Positions 56,522 through 63,818 of a DNA stretch of 64,000 nucleotides are shown here, in pieces. The number at the start of each line of letters is the position of its first letter. The stretch's first letter is position 1. The DNA is from Arenimonas malthae CC-JY-1. Its GTDB lineage: Bacteria; Pseudomonadota; Gammaproteobacteria; Xanthomonadales; Xanthomonadaceae. Under the pieces are notes generated by a model. The model saw only the letters and a list, made by a program, of their open reading frames with translations. It made no database searches and was not told where the DNA came from. A program made the translations under genes and the position numbers. The stretch is from assembly GCF_000747075.1 (NCBI RefSeq), contig NZ_AVCH01000172.1, positions 1 to 64,000 on the forward strand, written 5' to 3'.

Positions 56522-58282
56522 TCAGGCGGTCGGAACGGCGCCCGGGGCGGTGTCGAGGCCGTGCACGTGCACGCGGTCGCGGCCTTCGCGCTTGGAGCGG
56601 TACAGGGCGTCGTCGGCGCGGCTGAGCAGGGTGAGGAAGTCGTAGCCGCAGCCGCGCGTGCCGGCCACGCCGAAGCTGGCGGTGATGCGGAACACGTGGC
56701 CGGTGGGCGCGGTGTCGATGGCGGCGATGCGCTTGCGGCACTCCTGCGCCAGCGCGATGCTCGAACCCAGGTCGCAGCCGACGAGCAGGAAGGCGAACTC
56801 CTCGCCGCCCAGGCGGCCGAACCGGTCGTGCTTGCGGCAGATGGCGCTGCAGGCGTCGGCCACCTGCTTGAGCACCCAGTCGCCCACGGCATGGCCGAAG
56901 CGGTCGTTGATGGCCTTGAACTCGTCGAGGTCGAACATCACCAGGCCGGCGTCCTCGCCGTCCTTGCGGCAGTACTCCAGCGCCTCTTCGGCGCGGCGGC
57001 TGAAGTGCATGCGGTTGGAGATGCCGGTGAGCGCATCGGTTTCGGCCAGGCGCCGGAACAGCAGCTGCGCCTTCTTGGTGCGCCAGGCCCAGAAGGCGAT
57101 GGTGCCCAGCAGGCCGGCCAGCAGCGCCACCAGCAGCAAGGTGTTGCGCTGCTGCTGCGCGTCCACCTGCTGCTGCAGCTGCAGCACCTGGTTCTGGCGG
57201 CTGAGCAGTTCGATGGCCTGGGTCTTTTCGCGGGTTTCGCCCATGACCTGCTGGTAGGCGTAGGCACGCGCCTTCACTTCGTCCACGTAGGCCTGGTTGG
57301 CGTCGAAGTAATTGATGTGGTGCGCCAGCGCCGCGGCGGTGTCGCCGCGCTGGAGTGCGCTTTCGAACAGCACGCGATAGGCGGTGACCAGCGGCGCCGA
57401 GCTGGACATGGAGGCGCCCTGCGACAGCGTGCGCCGGGCGTGGTGTTCGGCGCTGCCGAAGTCGCCGGCGGCGAGGTAAATCGCGGCCAGCGTCGAATGC
57501 ACCTCGCCGATCAGGCGCGGATAGCGCGTGGCCTCGACCTCGGGCAGGAACTGGCTGAGGAAGACCACGGCTTCGTTGCGGTCGCCCAGGTCGGCCATCT
57601 GGCGGGCGCGGTAGGCGCGCGCGTAATTGATGAAGATGGGTTCGCCGGCGGCGACGCACTGGCTGATGAGCGCATTGAGCTCGTCTTCGCGGTCCTTGAG
57701 CTGGCCGAGGTTGTACCAGGCCTCCATTCGAAGGGCGCCGGCAAAGCAGGCGGTGCGCGGGCTGGGCGAGTCGCCCAGCATGAGTTCGGCGTAGCGGATG
57801 CCGTCCTCGTAGCTGCCCACGTGGTTGCTGATGGAACCGCCGGCCGCCCAGGCGTGGTGGCGCAGTTCCGGGTCCTTGATCTGGTCGATCAGGGCCAGGG
57901 TCTGGTTGAGATAGCGCAAGCCCTCGGCGAAATCACGCGTGGAGGCGTAGGAGTTGACGATCAGCGAGCCGGCACGGAAACGCACGCTCACGTCCCGGCT
58001 CTTCTCGAACAGCTCCTTGGCGGCCTGGATGCCCAGGTCGTAGCGGCCGCTGTAGGACAACTGGTAGGCCTTGAGGTAATCGAGCTGCTCGCGCTGCGCG
58101 GCGCTCGCCGAGCCGATGCTGGCATTGAGCTGGCCGAGCAGCGCTTCGAACTGCTTGGGCTCCGAACTGCGCACGGCCTCCGCCTGCCGCAGCATGGCCT
58201 CGAACGCGGGCGAGGCCAGCAACCGCGGCGGCGCCAGGAGCAGCGCCGCCGCGGCCAGGCCGATGGCGAACTTGCGGATCAT
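56522..58282 (-). CDS. TPR-containing membrane diguanylate cyclase
   Basis: The 586-residue protein has a signal or anchor segment (1-24), a long region of TPR-like helices to about 345 (QLSYSGRYDLGIQAAKELF, IYLAAGDFGSAEHHARRTL), a coiled coil (QNQVLQLQQQVDAQQQR), a membrane helix (LLLVALLAGLLGTIAFWAW) and a C-terminal GGDEF domain. The active-site loop is GGEEF in FGRLGGEEFAFLL, with the metal Asp in MFDLDEFKAIND and an RKHD inhibitory site five residues before it. It lies 22 bases downstream of the borosin-like precursor gene on the same strand, so it is probably part of that operon. Confidence 0.9.
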   Translation of the reverse strand: MIRKFAIGLAAAALLLAPPRLLASPAFEAMLRQAEAVRSSEPKQFEALLGQLNASIGSASAAQREQLDYLKAYQLSYSGRYDLGIQAAKELFEKSRDVSVRFRAGSLIVNSYASTRDFAEGLRYLNQTLALIDQIKDPELRHHAWAAGGSISNHVGSYEDGIRYAELMLGDSPSPRTACFAGALRMEAWYNLGQLKDREDELNALISQCVAAGEPIFINYARAYRARQMADLGDRNEAVVFLSQFLPEVEATRYPRLIGEVHSTLAAIYLAAGDFGSAEHHARRTLSQGASMSSSAPLVTAYRVLFESALQRGDTAAALAHHINYFDANQAYVDEVKARAYAYQQVMGETREKTQAIELLSRQNQVLQLQQQVDAQQQRNTLLLVALLAGLLGTIAFWAWRTKKAQLLFRRLAETDALTGISNRMHFSRRAEEALEYCRKDGEDAGLVMFDLDEFKAINDRFGHAVGDWVLKQVADACSAICRKHDRFGRLGGEEFAFLLVGCDLGSSIALAQECRKRIAAIDTAPTGHVFRITASFGVAGTRGCGYDFLTLLSRADDALYRSKREGRDRVHVHGLDTAPGAVPTA

Positions 58283-58304
58283 CGTTGCCTGCGCAAGCCG
58301 CGCC

Positions 58305-58601
58305 TCAGTGCAGGCCGATGCGGCGGACGGATTCCTTGCGGTCGTCCTGGTCCGGCTGGTCGCTGTCGTCCTGGTCGTCGTCCTTCTTGTTGTCGTCGTC
58401 GGCCGGGAAGAGCATGCAGGTCATCGCCAGGCGCCCGCCGAGCAGCGTGTTGAGCGCCTCGTGGTCGCGTGCCAGCAGCGCCTCGCGCGGCGCGTCGTCC
58501 AGGCCCAGGGCGTCCACCGCGGCGGCGAACTCCTCGCCCTCGAGCCGCGACAGGGCCGCGTTCTTGCCCATCTGTTCCAGGAACATGATCACGTTCGACA
58601 T
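58305..58601 (-). CDS. Borosin-like precursor peptide with binding domain and acidic tail
   Basis: The 98-residue protein splits into two regions. Residues 1-57 are a helical domain (MSNVIMFLEQMGKNAALSRL, VDALGLDDAPREALLARDHE, ALNTLLGG) matching the layout of the borosin binding domain in the precursor SonA of Shewanella oneidensis as I remember it. Residues 58-98 are a candidate core: hydrophobic RLAMTCMLFPA (57-67) followed by an extremely acidic stretch (DDDNKKDDDQDDSDQPDQDD) and the end RRIGLH. Ungapped by eye, M63 and F65 fall where SonA is N-methylated. The gene starts 13 bases after the methyltransferase stop, with an AAGGGGAAA ribosome site. Length and order fit a split borosin. Confidence 0.75.
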   Translation of the reverse strand: MSNVIMFLEQMGKNAALSRLEGEEFAAAVDALGLDDAPREALLARDHEALNTLLGGRLAMTCMLFPADDDNKKDDDQDDSDQPDQDDRKESVRRIGLH

Positions 58602-58614
58602 CCGATTTCCCCTT

Positions 58615-59427
58615 TCAAGTGGTGGTGGTTTCGTCGCGTCGCGCGGCGTCGTCGAGCAAGGCCAGGCGGGCGAGCAGTGCCTCGTTCCTGCGCAACGGCG
58701 TGGCCGGCGGCAGGACCAGGGTGGAATGCGCCGCCAGCGATGCCGCCGGCAGGTCGCGAAGGGCCAGTGTTTCGATCCGCGGCGACTGCAGCGGCGACGT
58801 CGCGGCTTCGTAGACGGTGCACTCGTGGTCCAACGGATAGTCTTCGGCCAGCAGGTCAACCAGCACCTGCCGATAGGCGGCGGGCGTGGAGAAGCGGCGG
58901 TAGCCGCGGTCGCCGGCGACGCCGGGCTGCCAGACCACCAGGTAGGCGCTGGTGTCGATGCGGCGCTGGTAGAACATCAGCTGGCTGGCTTCGTAGTGCT
59001 GGCAGCCCGTTTCGCCGGGGTCGATGCCCAGGTCGGCGTACAGGCAGTCCTCGGCGGAGATGCCCGGCTCCATGACCGCGTCGAAACCCTCGCGGCGCGC
59101 CTGCGCCACGGCACGGTGCGGCGCCTGCGCGAACACGCCGGGGTGGCCGTAGAAGGCGCCGCAGACGGTGCTGCCTGCGCGCACTTCGGCCAGCATCACG
59201 TCGACCATTTCTCGGTAGGTATCGGTGCGCGGCTTGCCTTCGCGGTACAGCGGCTGCAGCGAACGCACGTCCCGGTTCATCTGCTGCACCCAGAGCTCGA
59301 CCAGCGGGTCGGAGACCGCGACGAACACGACGTCGGCCTGCTCGATGTGGCTGCGCGCGCGCGGCGCGAGGTGTGCGCCAAGCGTCATGCCCAGTCCCAC
59401 GCACGCGAGGCTGCCCCGCTTCCCCAT
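58615..59427 (-). CDS. Borosin-type peptide alpha-N-methyltransferase (tetrapyrrole methylase fold, split type)
   Basis: The 270-residue SAM-dependent enzyme has the tetrapyrrole methylase fold: glycine loop VGLGM (10-14), AVSDP (37-41), RTDTYREMVD (67-76) with Arg67 and Tyr71 matching the catalytic Arg/Tyr positions of borosin enzymes, FYGHPGVF (92-99), and EPGISAEDCLYADLGIDPG (120-138). These blocks match SonM-type enzymes, which methylate backbone amides of a separately encoded precursor. No precobalamin or siroheme genes are near, arguing against a tetrapyrrole role. ATG 59427 has a good ribosome site (cggaga). The precursor gene follows at once. Confidence 0.85.
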   Translation of the reverse strand: MGKRGSLACVGLGMTLGAHLAPRARSHIEQADVVFVAVSDPLVELWVQQMNRDVRSLQPLYREGKPRTDTYREMVDVMLAEVRAGSTVCGAFYGHPGVFAQAPHRAVAQARREGFDAVMEPGISAEDCLYADLGIDPGETGCQHYEASQLMFYQRRIDTSAYLVVWQPGVAGDRGYRRFSTPAAYRQVLVDLLAEDYPLDHECTVYEAATSPLQSPRIETLALRDLPAASLAAHSTLVLPPATPLRRNEALLARLALLDDAARRDETTTT

Positions 59428-59476
59428 GTTCTCCGGTACCCCTGCCGATAGCCGCCCGAGCGTAGCCGAATGTGCG

Positions 59477-59998
59477 TTACTTGTCGCCTTGCAGGGCCTG
59501 CCAGCGCGCGCGGGAAAGCCGCCACCGCACCGGGTGCGGGCCGTCCTGCCGCGGCGCCGGCTCGAAGCCCAGCCGCCGCATCAATCCTTCCGCCAGGCCA
59601 TGGCCGTCGGCATGGCGGGTGTGCAGTGACACCAGGCCGAGCTCCTTGAACGCGTGTGCGGCCAGCAGGGCGAGGGCCTCGGTGGCGTAACCCTGGCCCT
59701 GGCGTGCGGGTGGGATCATGGCGCCCACCTCCGCGCCGCCCAGGCCGTCCGGGTCAAGTCCGACCAGGCCGAAGGCCTGGGTTTCCGGCGGCCGGACCAG
59801 GGTCCAAACGCGCGCCGTTGGCCAGGGGCGAGTGGAGGCGGCAAGCGCGGCGTCGAAGGCGCGACGTGCCCGCTCCCCGGCGGCGGGCGGCAGGACGTGG
59901 CGCATGGTGTCCGGGTCGGCATACAGCCCGGCATAGAGCGCGGCGTCGCCAGGCGACAGCGGGCGCAGGTGGAGCCTGGGGCCGGCCAGCGTGTCCAT
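59477..59998 (-). CDS. GNAT-family N-acetyltransferase in the borosin-like operon
   Basis: The 173-residue protein has the GNAT layout: GPRLHLRPLSPGDAALYAGL at the start, the acetyl-CoA loop PPARQGQGYATEALALL (QGQGYA is the R/QxxGxG/A motif) and the end LMRRLGFEP. It starts immediately after the pepsin-like protease stop with no spacer and lies 50 bases upstream of the methyltransferase, so it is probably part of one transcript. In a peptide cluster it could acetylate a peptide amine, but a general acetyltransferase simply carried along is equally possible. Confidence 0.87.
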   Translation of the reverse strand: MDTLAGPRLHLRPLSPGDAALYAGLYADPDTMRHVLPPAAGERARRAFDAALAASTRPWPTARVWTLVRPPETQAFGLVGLDPDGLGGAEVGAMIPPARQGQGYATEALALLAAHAFKELGLVSLHTRHADGHGLAEGLMRRLGFEPAPRQDGPHPVRWRLSRARWQALQGDK

Positions 59999-61162
59999 TC
60001 AGCCAGGTTGCCGGGCGTCGGCGAAACGCACCACGCCCAGCCCGCCGCCCGCGCTGCGGTCGAACACGGCGTAGCGCCCCGCGAACAGCGGCAGGCCCAG
60101 GATGGATTGGCGGGGGAAGTGCGGCAGCTGGCCCATGAGCAGGCACAGCCGCTGCCCGGTGCGCAGCGCATTGCCCGGCCAGTAGTGCGAGGCGGGGATG
60201 CGCAGCACGCTGTCGCGGCCGTCCGGTGCTTCCAGGCCCAGGTGCAGGTCGGGCCAGTGGCGCGGGTCCACGTTGCCCTCCGGCAGGCCGGCGCCGGCGG
60301 CGAGGGCGTGCCGGGCCTTTTCGATGAGCCCCGGGAAGTTCGGATTCCTTCGACCCAGCGACGCCAGCAGCGCTTGCCAGGTGCCCGCTTCGAACACGAG
60401 GAAGCTGCTGCCGCTGTCGAGCAGGGCGTTGCTGTAGTGCGTGGCGGCGTCGCCCGGCGCAAGCGGCGGCACCGGGATCGGGTCGTCGTCGCCGACGCGC
60501 AGCCAGCGCAGGTTCGCGTTGTAGTACAGGTCGTGCAGGATGCGCACGTCCTGGAAGCCGCCGCGGTAGAGGTGCTGCTGTTCGCTGCCGCCGCCCAGCA
60601 CCAGCGTGCCGCGGTTGAGCGGGTCGGCGGCGCGCTGGTGGGCCGTGGCAGCGCTTTCGCGCGCATGGGCTACGGCGCGGCCGACGCTGAGCGCGAAGCG
60701 GTTGGCCACCACGCCTTCTTCCTCCAGCGCGGTGAAGGCGGGCGTGAGCCAGGTGCGTGGCGCACCGGGCGCGCCGGCGGCCACACTGGCCGGGTCCAGG
60801 CCGGCGTAGGCCAGGCCCCAGAAGCCGTCGGCGTCGCGCAGGAAGGACGTGTCGGTTTCTATCAGGGCGAACAGCGCATCGTCGATGGCGCGGGCGTGGC
60901 GGCCGTGGCCGATGGCCAGGCGCGAGCGCAGCACCGGCCCGGACCAGGCGCCGCCGCCATATCTGATTTCCTGCACCCAGGGCGTGGGCTGCCGCGCGCG
61001 GTCGCGTTCCGGCTGGTAGGCGCGGGGCGTGACGGCCAGGGTGCTGCTGCCGGTGTCCAGGACCAGCTGTGCGGTGTCGCCCTCGCTGCCGAACGCGGCG
61101 GCGACGGTGTAGGCGCCCTGGGCGTAGGCGAGGGTGGTTTCGAGTTCGATGCCGGCGGCCAT
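59999..61162 (-). CDS. Pepsin-like (A1 family) aspartic protease
   Basis: The 387-residue protein has both aspartates of a bilobal pepsin fold: VLDTGSS at 34-40 (Asp36) and LLDSGSS at 248-253 (Asp249). Other pepsin features are present: RYGGGAWSG (67-75), ADGFWGLAYAG (111-121), and the GG...YRGGF segment near 190-203. Pepsins are rare in bacteria; Shewanella shewasin is a cytoplasmic example. No signal peptide is seen, so it is probably cytosolic too. ATG 61162 is preferred; TTG 61186 is a possible earlier start. It heads the minus-strand run that includes the borosin methyltransferase and precursor, so leader cleavage is an attractive guess. Confidence 0.85.
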   Translation of the reverse strand: MAAGIELETTLAYAQGAYTVAAAFGSEGDTAQLVLDTGSSTLAVTPRAYQPERDRARQPTPWVQEIRYGGGAWSGPVLRSRLAIGHGRHARAIDDALFALIETDTSFLRDADGFWGLAYAGLDPASVAAGAPGAPRTWLTPAFTALEEEGVVANRFALSVGRAVAHARESAATAHQRAADPLNRGTLVLGGGSEQQHLYRGGFQDVRILHDLYYNANLRWLRVGDDDPIPVPPLAPGDAATHYSNALLDSGSSFLVFEAGTWQALLASLGRRNPNFPGLIEKARHALAAGAGLPEGNVDPRHWPDLHLGLEAPDGRDSVLRIPASHYWPGNALRTGQRLCLLMGQLPHFPRQSILGLPLFAGRYAVFDRSAGGGLGVVRFADARQPG

Positions 61163-61190
61163 GGCCGGAGCATAGCGGCGCGCCAAAAGG

Positions 61191-61216
61191 AAAGGGCGGC
61201 CCGGAGGCCGCCCTTT
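61191..61216 (-). terminator. Terminator of the TonB-domain protein gene
   Basis: aaagggcggcc (61191-61201) pairs perfectly with ggccgcccttt (61206-61216) around a 4-base loop. Read on the minus strand the stem is followed by ccttttgg, giving a modest T tract. It separates the TonB-domain gene from the pepsin gene, which starts 28 bases beyond it, so the pepsin promoter would have to overlap this region or depend on readthrough. Confidence 0.6.
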
Positions 61217-61237
61217 GGATGCGCGTGGAAGGATCGC

Positions 61238-61942
61238 TCAGTTCGAAACGATCGCCAGCTCGCTGGTGATGCGCGCCGCCGGTTCGATGGCCACGGCCAC
61301 CGAGGACGGGGTGAAGCGCTGGCCGGCGGGACCCTGCCAGTCGCAGGCCTGCGGCTGCGCCGAGTGGGCGCGGAAGCACACCGGGATCATCACCGCTCCA
61401 GCCACGGCCTGGCCGTTGGCGGTTTCGGGGATGAAGCGCCAGTGCTTGGCGGCGGCGCGGGCGGCTTCGGTGAACTCGCGCTTGGGGCTGGAGCCCGGCT
61501 GGGTGGCGACGCCGCGCACCCGGCCCTGGGTGTCGAGCTTGAGCTTGAGCACCACCAGGCCGCCTTCGCCGCGGCGCAGGGCGGCGGCCGGGTAGCCGGG
61601 CGAGGTCATGGAGGCGATGGCCGGGCCGGTGGTGGCCGAGACGATGCGCGCCAGCGAGGGGTCGAGGCCGGGCGCCGACACGCCCAGGCGCAGGAAGGTG
61701 CGGGTGGGCACCGGCTGGCCGTCGAGGTGGGCGGGGCGGAAGCTCCAGCCGCGCACCTCGGTTTCGATGCGGGTCTGCAGTTCCGGGCTGTCGAGCGCCG
61801 GCTGCGGGGTGAGCGAGACGATCTGGCCGGCGCGGTCGAGTTCGAGCGCGTAGGTCAGGTTGAAGTTGCTCTCGGGCGGGGCGTCGCTGGCGGCGGCGAC
61901 GCCGGCCGAGAGGGCGAACAGGCTGGCGATCAGGAGTTTCAT
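61238..61942 (-). CDS. Exported protein with a TonB C-terminal-like domain
   Basis: The 234-residue protein has a signal peptide (MKLLIASLFALSAGVAAAS) and no membrane anchor. It appears to contain two TonB-C-like modules: about residues 25-90 (YALELDRAGQIVSLTPQP...RGWSFRPA) and 110-180, with the clear pattern SPGYPAAALRRGEGGLVVLK and LDTQGRVRGVATQPGS followed by AAKHWRFIPETANG. Such soluble TonB-like proteins occur in Xanthomonadales and have unclear roles. Its gene diverges from the HD-GYP gene and has its own terminator. Confidence 0.82.
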   Translation of the reverse strand: MKLLIASLFALSAGVAAASDAPPESNFNLTYALELDRAGQIVSLTPQPALDSPELQTRIETEVRGWSFRPAHLDGQPVPTRTFLRLGVSAPGLDPSLARIVSATTGPAIASMTSPGYPAAALRRGEGGLVVLKLKLDTQGRVRGVATQPGSSPKREFTEAARAAAKHWRFIPETANGQAVAGAVMIPVCFRAHSAQPQACDWQGPAGQRFTPSSVAVAIEPAARITSELAIVSN

Positions 61943-62123
61943 GGGTGCCTCCGCGGCGGGGTGGTGGGGCCTACCACCCGGACGTTACTGCCGCATGACA
62001 GCCCCGGCTAGCACCAAACCATGAATTTTTCGTGACATTCCAAAGCCTTGCCTCCGGCATTTGCACCCCGGGGCCTTTGCCGGCAGTGTTTCCGGCATTC
62101 CCGCCGCCCGCCCGACGACCGCC

Positions 62124-63743
62124 GTGAGCACCGACTCCGAGATCCTCAGCCGCCTCGAGACCCTCAATGCCATCGGCGTGGCCCTGTCGCACGAGCGCGA
62201 CCTGGCCACCCTTCTCGAACGCATCCTCGAGGCCGCCCGCGACTTCGCCGACGCCGACGGCGGCACGCTCTACCTGGTCGAGGGCGACCACCTGCGCTTC
62301 GAGGTGCTGCGCAACGATTCGCTGGGCTATTTCATGGGCGGCCGCCACGGCGCGCCCATCCACTTCCCGCCCATCGCCATGCACGGCCCGGACGGCCGCG
62401 CCAACGATTCGATGGTGGTGGTGCACGCGGCCCTGACCGGGCGCACGGTGAACATCGCCGATGCCTACGACGCCGAGGGTTTCGACTTCAGCGGCACCCG
62501 CGCCTTCGACGCGCGCACCGGCTACCGCTCGCAGTCCTTCCTGACGGTGCCCATGAAGGACCACGACGGCCACGTCATCGGCGTGCTGCAGCTGATCAAT
62601 GCCAAGGACAAGGCCGGCGCCATCCGGTCCTTCGACGGCGCCATCCAGCAGCTGGTGGAATCGCTGGCCTCGCAGGCGGCCATCGCGCTCAACAACCGCC
62701 GGCTCATTGACCAGCTCGAGGCCCTGTTCGAGGCGCTGATCAACCTGATCAACACCGCCATCGACGAAAAATCGCCCTACACCGGCGGCCACTGCGAACG
62801 CGTGCCGGCGCTGACCAACCTGCTGGCCGACGCGGTGGCGCGCACCACGGTGGGCCCGCTGGCCGACTTCACCATGGACGAGGCCGACCGCTACGAGCTC
62901 AAGATCGCCGGCCTGCTGCACGACTGCGGCAAGATCACCACGCCGGTGCACGTGGTGGACAAGGCCACCAAGCTGCAGACGCTGTTCGACCGCATCGAGC
63001 TGGTGGACACGCGTTTCGAGGTGCTCAAGCGCGACGCCGAAATCGCCCACCTGCGCGGCGAGCTCGACGCCGCCGCCTACGCCGCGCGGCTGGAGCAGAT
63101 CGAAGACGACCGCGCCGCCGTGCGCCAGGCCAACACCGGCGGCGAATTCATGGACGACGACCGCATCGAGGCGCTGCGCCGCATCGCGCGCCATAGCTGG
63201 CGCGGGCCGGATGGCCGCGAGCAGCCCTTCCTGTCGGCCGACGAGCTGGAGAACCTGTGCATCCGCCGCGGCACGCTCAACCACGCCGAACGCGAGATCA
63301 TCAACCACCACATCACCATGACCATCCGCCTGCTCGAGGCGTTGCCCTGGCCCAAGCACCTGCGCAACGTGCCCGAGTACGCCGGCGGCCACCACGAGCG
63401 CATGGACGGCAAGGGCTACCCGCGCGGCCTGACCCGCGAACAGATGAGCGTGCAGGCGCGGGTGATGGGCATCGCCGACATCTTCGAGGCGCTCACTGCC
63501 AGCGACCGGCCCTACAAGCCGGGCAAGACGCTGAGCGAATCGCTGTCGATCCTGGGCCGCATGAAGCTCGACCACCACGTGGACCCGGACCTGTTCGACG
63601 TGTTCCTGCGCGAGCGCGTGTACCTGGAATACGCCGAGCGTTTCCTGCCGCCCGAACAGGTGGACGCGATCGACTGGCACCGCATTCCTGGCGTGTCGCC
63701 CGAACTGGCCGCCGAGCTCACCGCCCGCGACGCCGCGGGCTAG
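62124..63743 (+). CDS. GAF and HD-GYP domain cyclic-di-GMP phosphodiesterase
   Basis: The 539-residue cytoplasmic protein has a GAF sensor domain (about residues 5-195, with GVLQLINAKDK near its end) and an HD-GYP domain. The phosphodiesterase motifs are LLHDCGK (His266, Asp267), HHITMT in the middle, and HHERMDGKGYPRGL near residues 422-435 with the GYP motif. It should hydrolyse cyclic di-GMP to GMP under control of the GAF ligand. An insertion of about 110 residues splits the HD-GYP region. GTG 62124 is the preferred start because the helical GAF entry begins at once; an upstream in-frame TTG at 62061 is less likely. It diverges from the TonB-domain gene. Confidence 0.92.
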   Translation: MSTDSEILSRLETLNAIGVALSHERDLATLLERILEAARDFADADGGTLYLVEGDHLRFEVLRNDSLGYFMGGRHGAPIHFPPIAMHGPDGRANDSMVVVHAALTGRTVNIADAYDAEGFDFSGTRAFDARTGYRSQSFLTVPMKDHDGHVIGVLQLINAKDKAGAIRSFDGAIQQLVESLASQAAIALNNRRLIDQLEALFEALINLINTAIDEKSPYTGGHCERVPALTNLLADAVARTTVGPLADFTMDEADRYELKIAGLLHDCGKITTPVHVVDKATKLQTLFDRIELVDTRFEVLKRDAEIAHLRGELDAAAYAARLEQIEDDRAAVRQANTGGEFMDDDRIEALRRIARHSWRGPDGREQPFLSADELENLCIRRGTLNHAEREIINHHITMTIRLLEALPWPKHLRNVPEYAGGHHERMDGKGYPRGLTREQMSVQARVMGIADIFEALTASDRPYKPGKTLSESLSILGRMKLDHHVDPDLFDVFLRERVYLEYAERFLPPEQVDAIDWHRIPGVSPELAAELTARDAAG

Positions 63744-63754
63744 CGGAAAGATTT

Positions 63755-63818
63755 TGTAGGAGCGGCTTCAGCCGCGAAGCTCTTCGCGAGAAGCTTCGCG
63801 GCTGAAGCCGCTCCTACA
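63755..63818. repeat. REP-type twin inverted repeat
   Basis: Two perfectly complementary 27-base arms (63755-63781 and 63792-63818) surround a 10-base loop (cttcgcgaga). Each arm contains taggagcggcttcagccg, a motif well known from REP elements in pseudomonads and Xanthomonadales. Such elements are spread by RAYT transposases, often act as terminators and are found between convergent genes, as here. The stop codon of the convergent gene lies inside the right arm. Confidence 0.8.

Noticed and set aside
58305-58601. Reading the precursor as a Nif11-type RiPP leader
   Set aside because: The helix pattern and the adjacent tetrapyrrole-methylase-type enzyme fit a borosin binding domain better, and no lanthipeptide or radical-SAM enzyme is near.
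58615-59427. Methyltransferase of cobalamin or siroheme synthesis
   Set aside because: Fold is shared, but the RTDTYREM and EPGISAED blocks, the partner precursor and the lack of tetrapyrrole genes favour a peptide methyltransferase.
61163-61186. TTG start at 61186 for the pepsin-like protein
   Set aside because: It adds eight residues with no ribosome site and no signal peptide; ATG 61162 opens the fold directly.
61959-61979. GGGTGGT/ACCACCC inverted repeat before the TonB-domain gene as a riboswitch
   Set aside because: Seven base pairs only and no conserved riboswitch core; probably a simple hairpin or chance.
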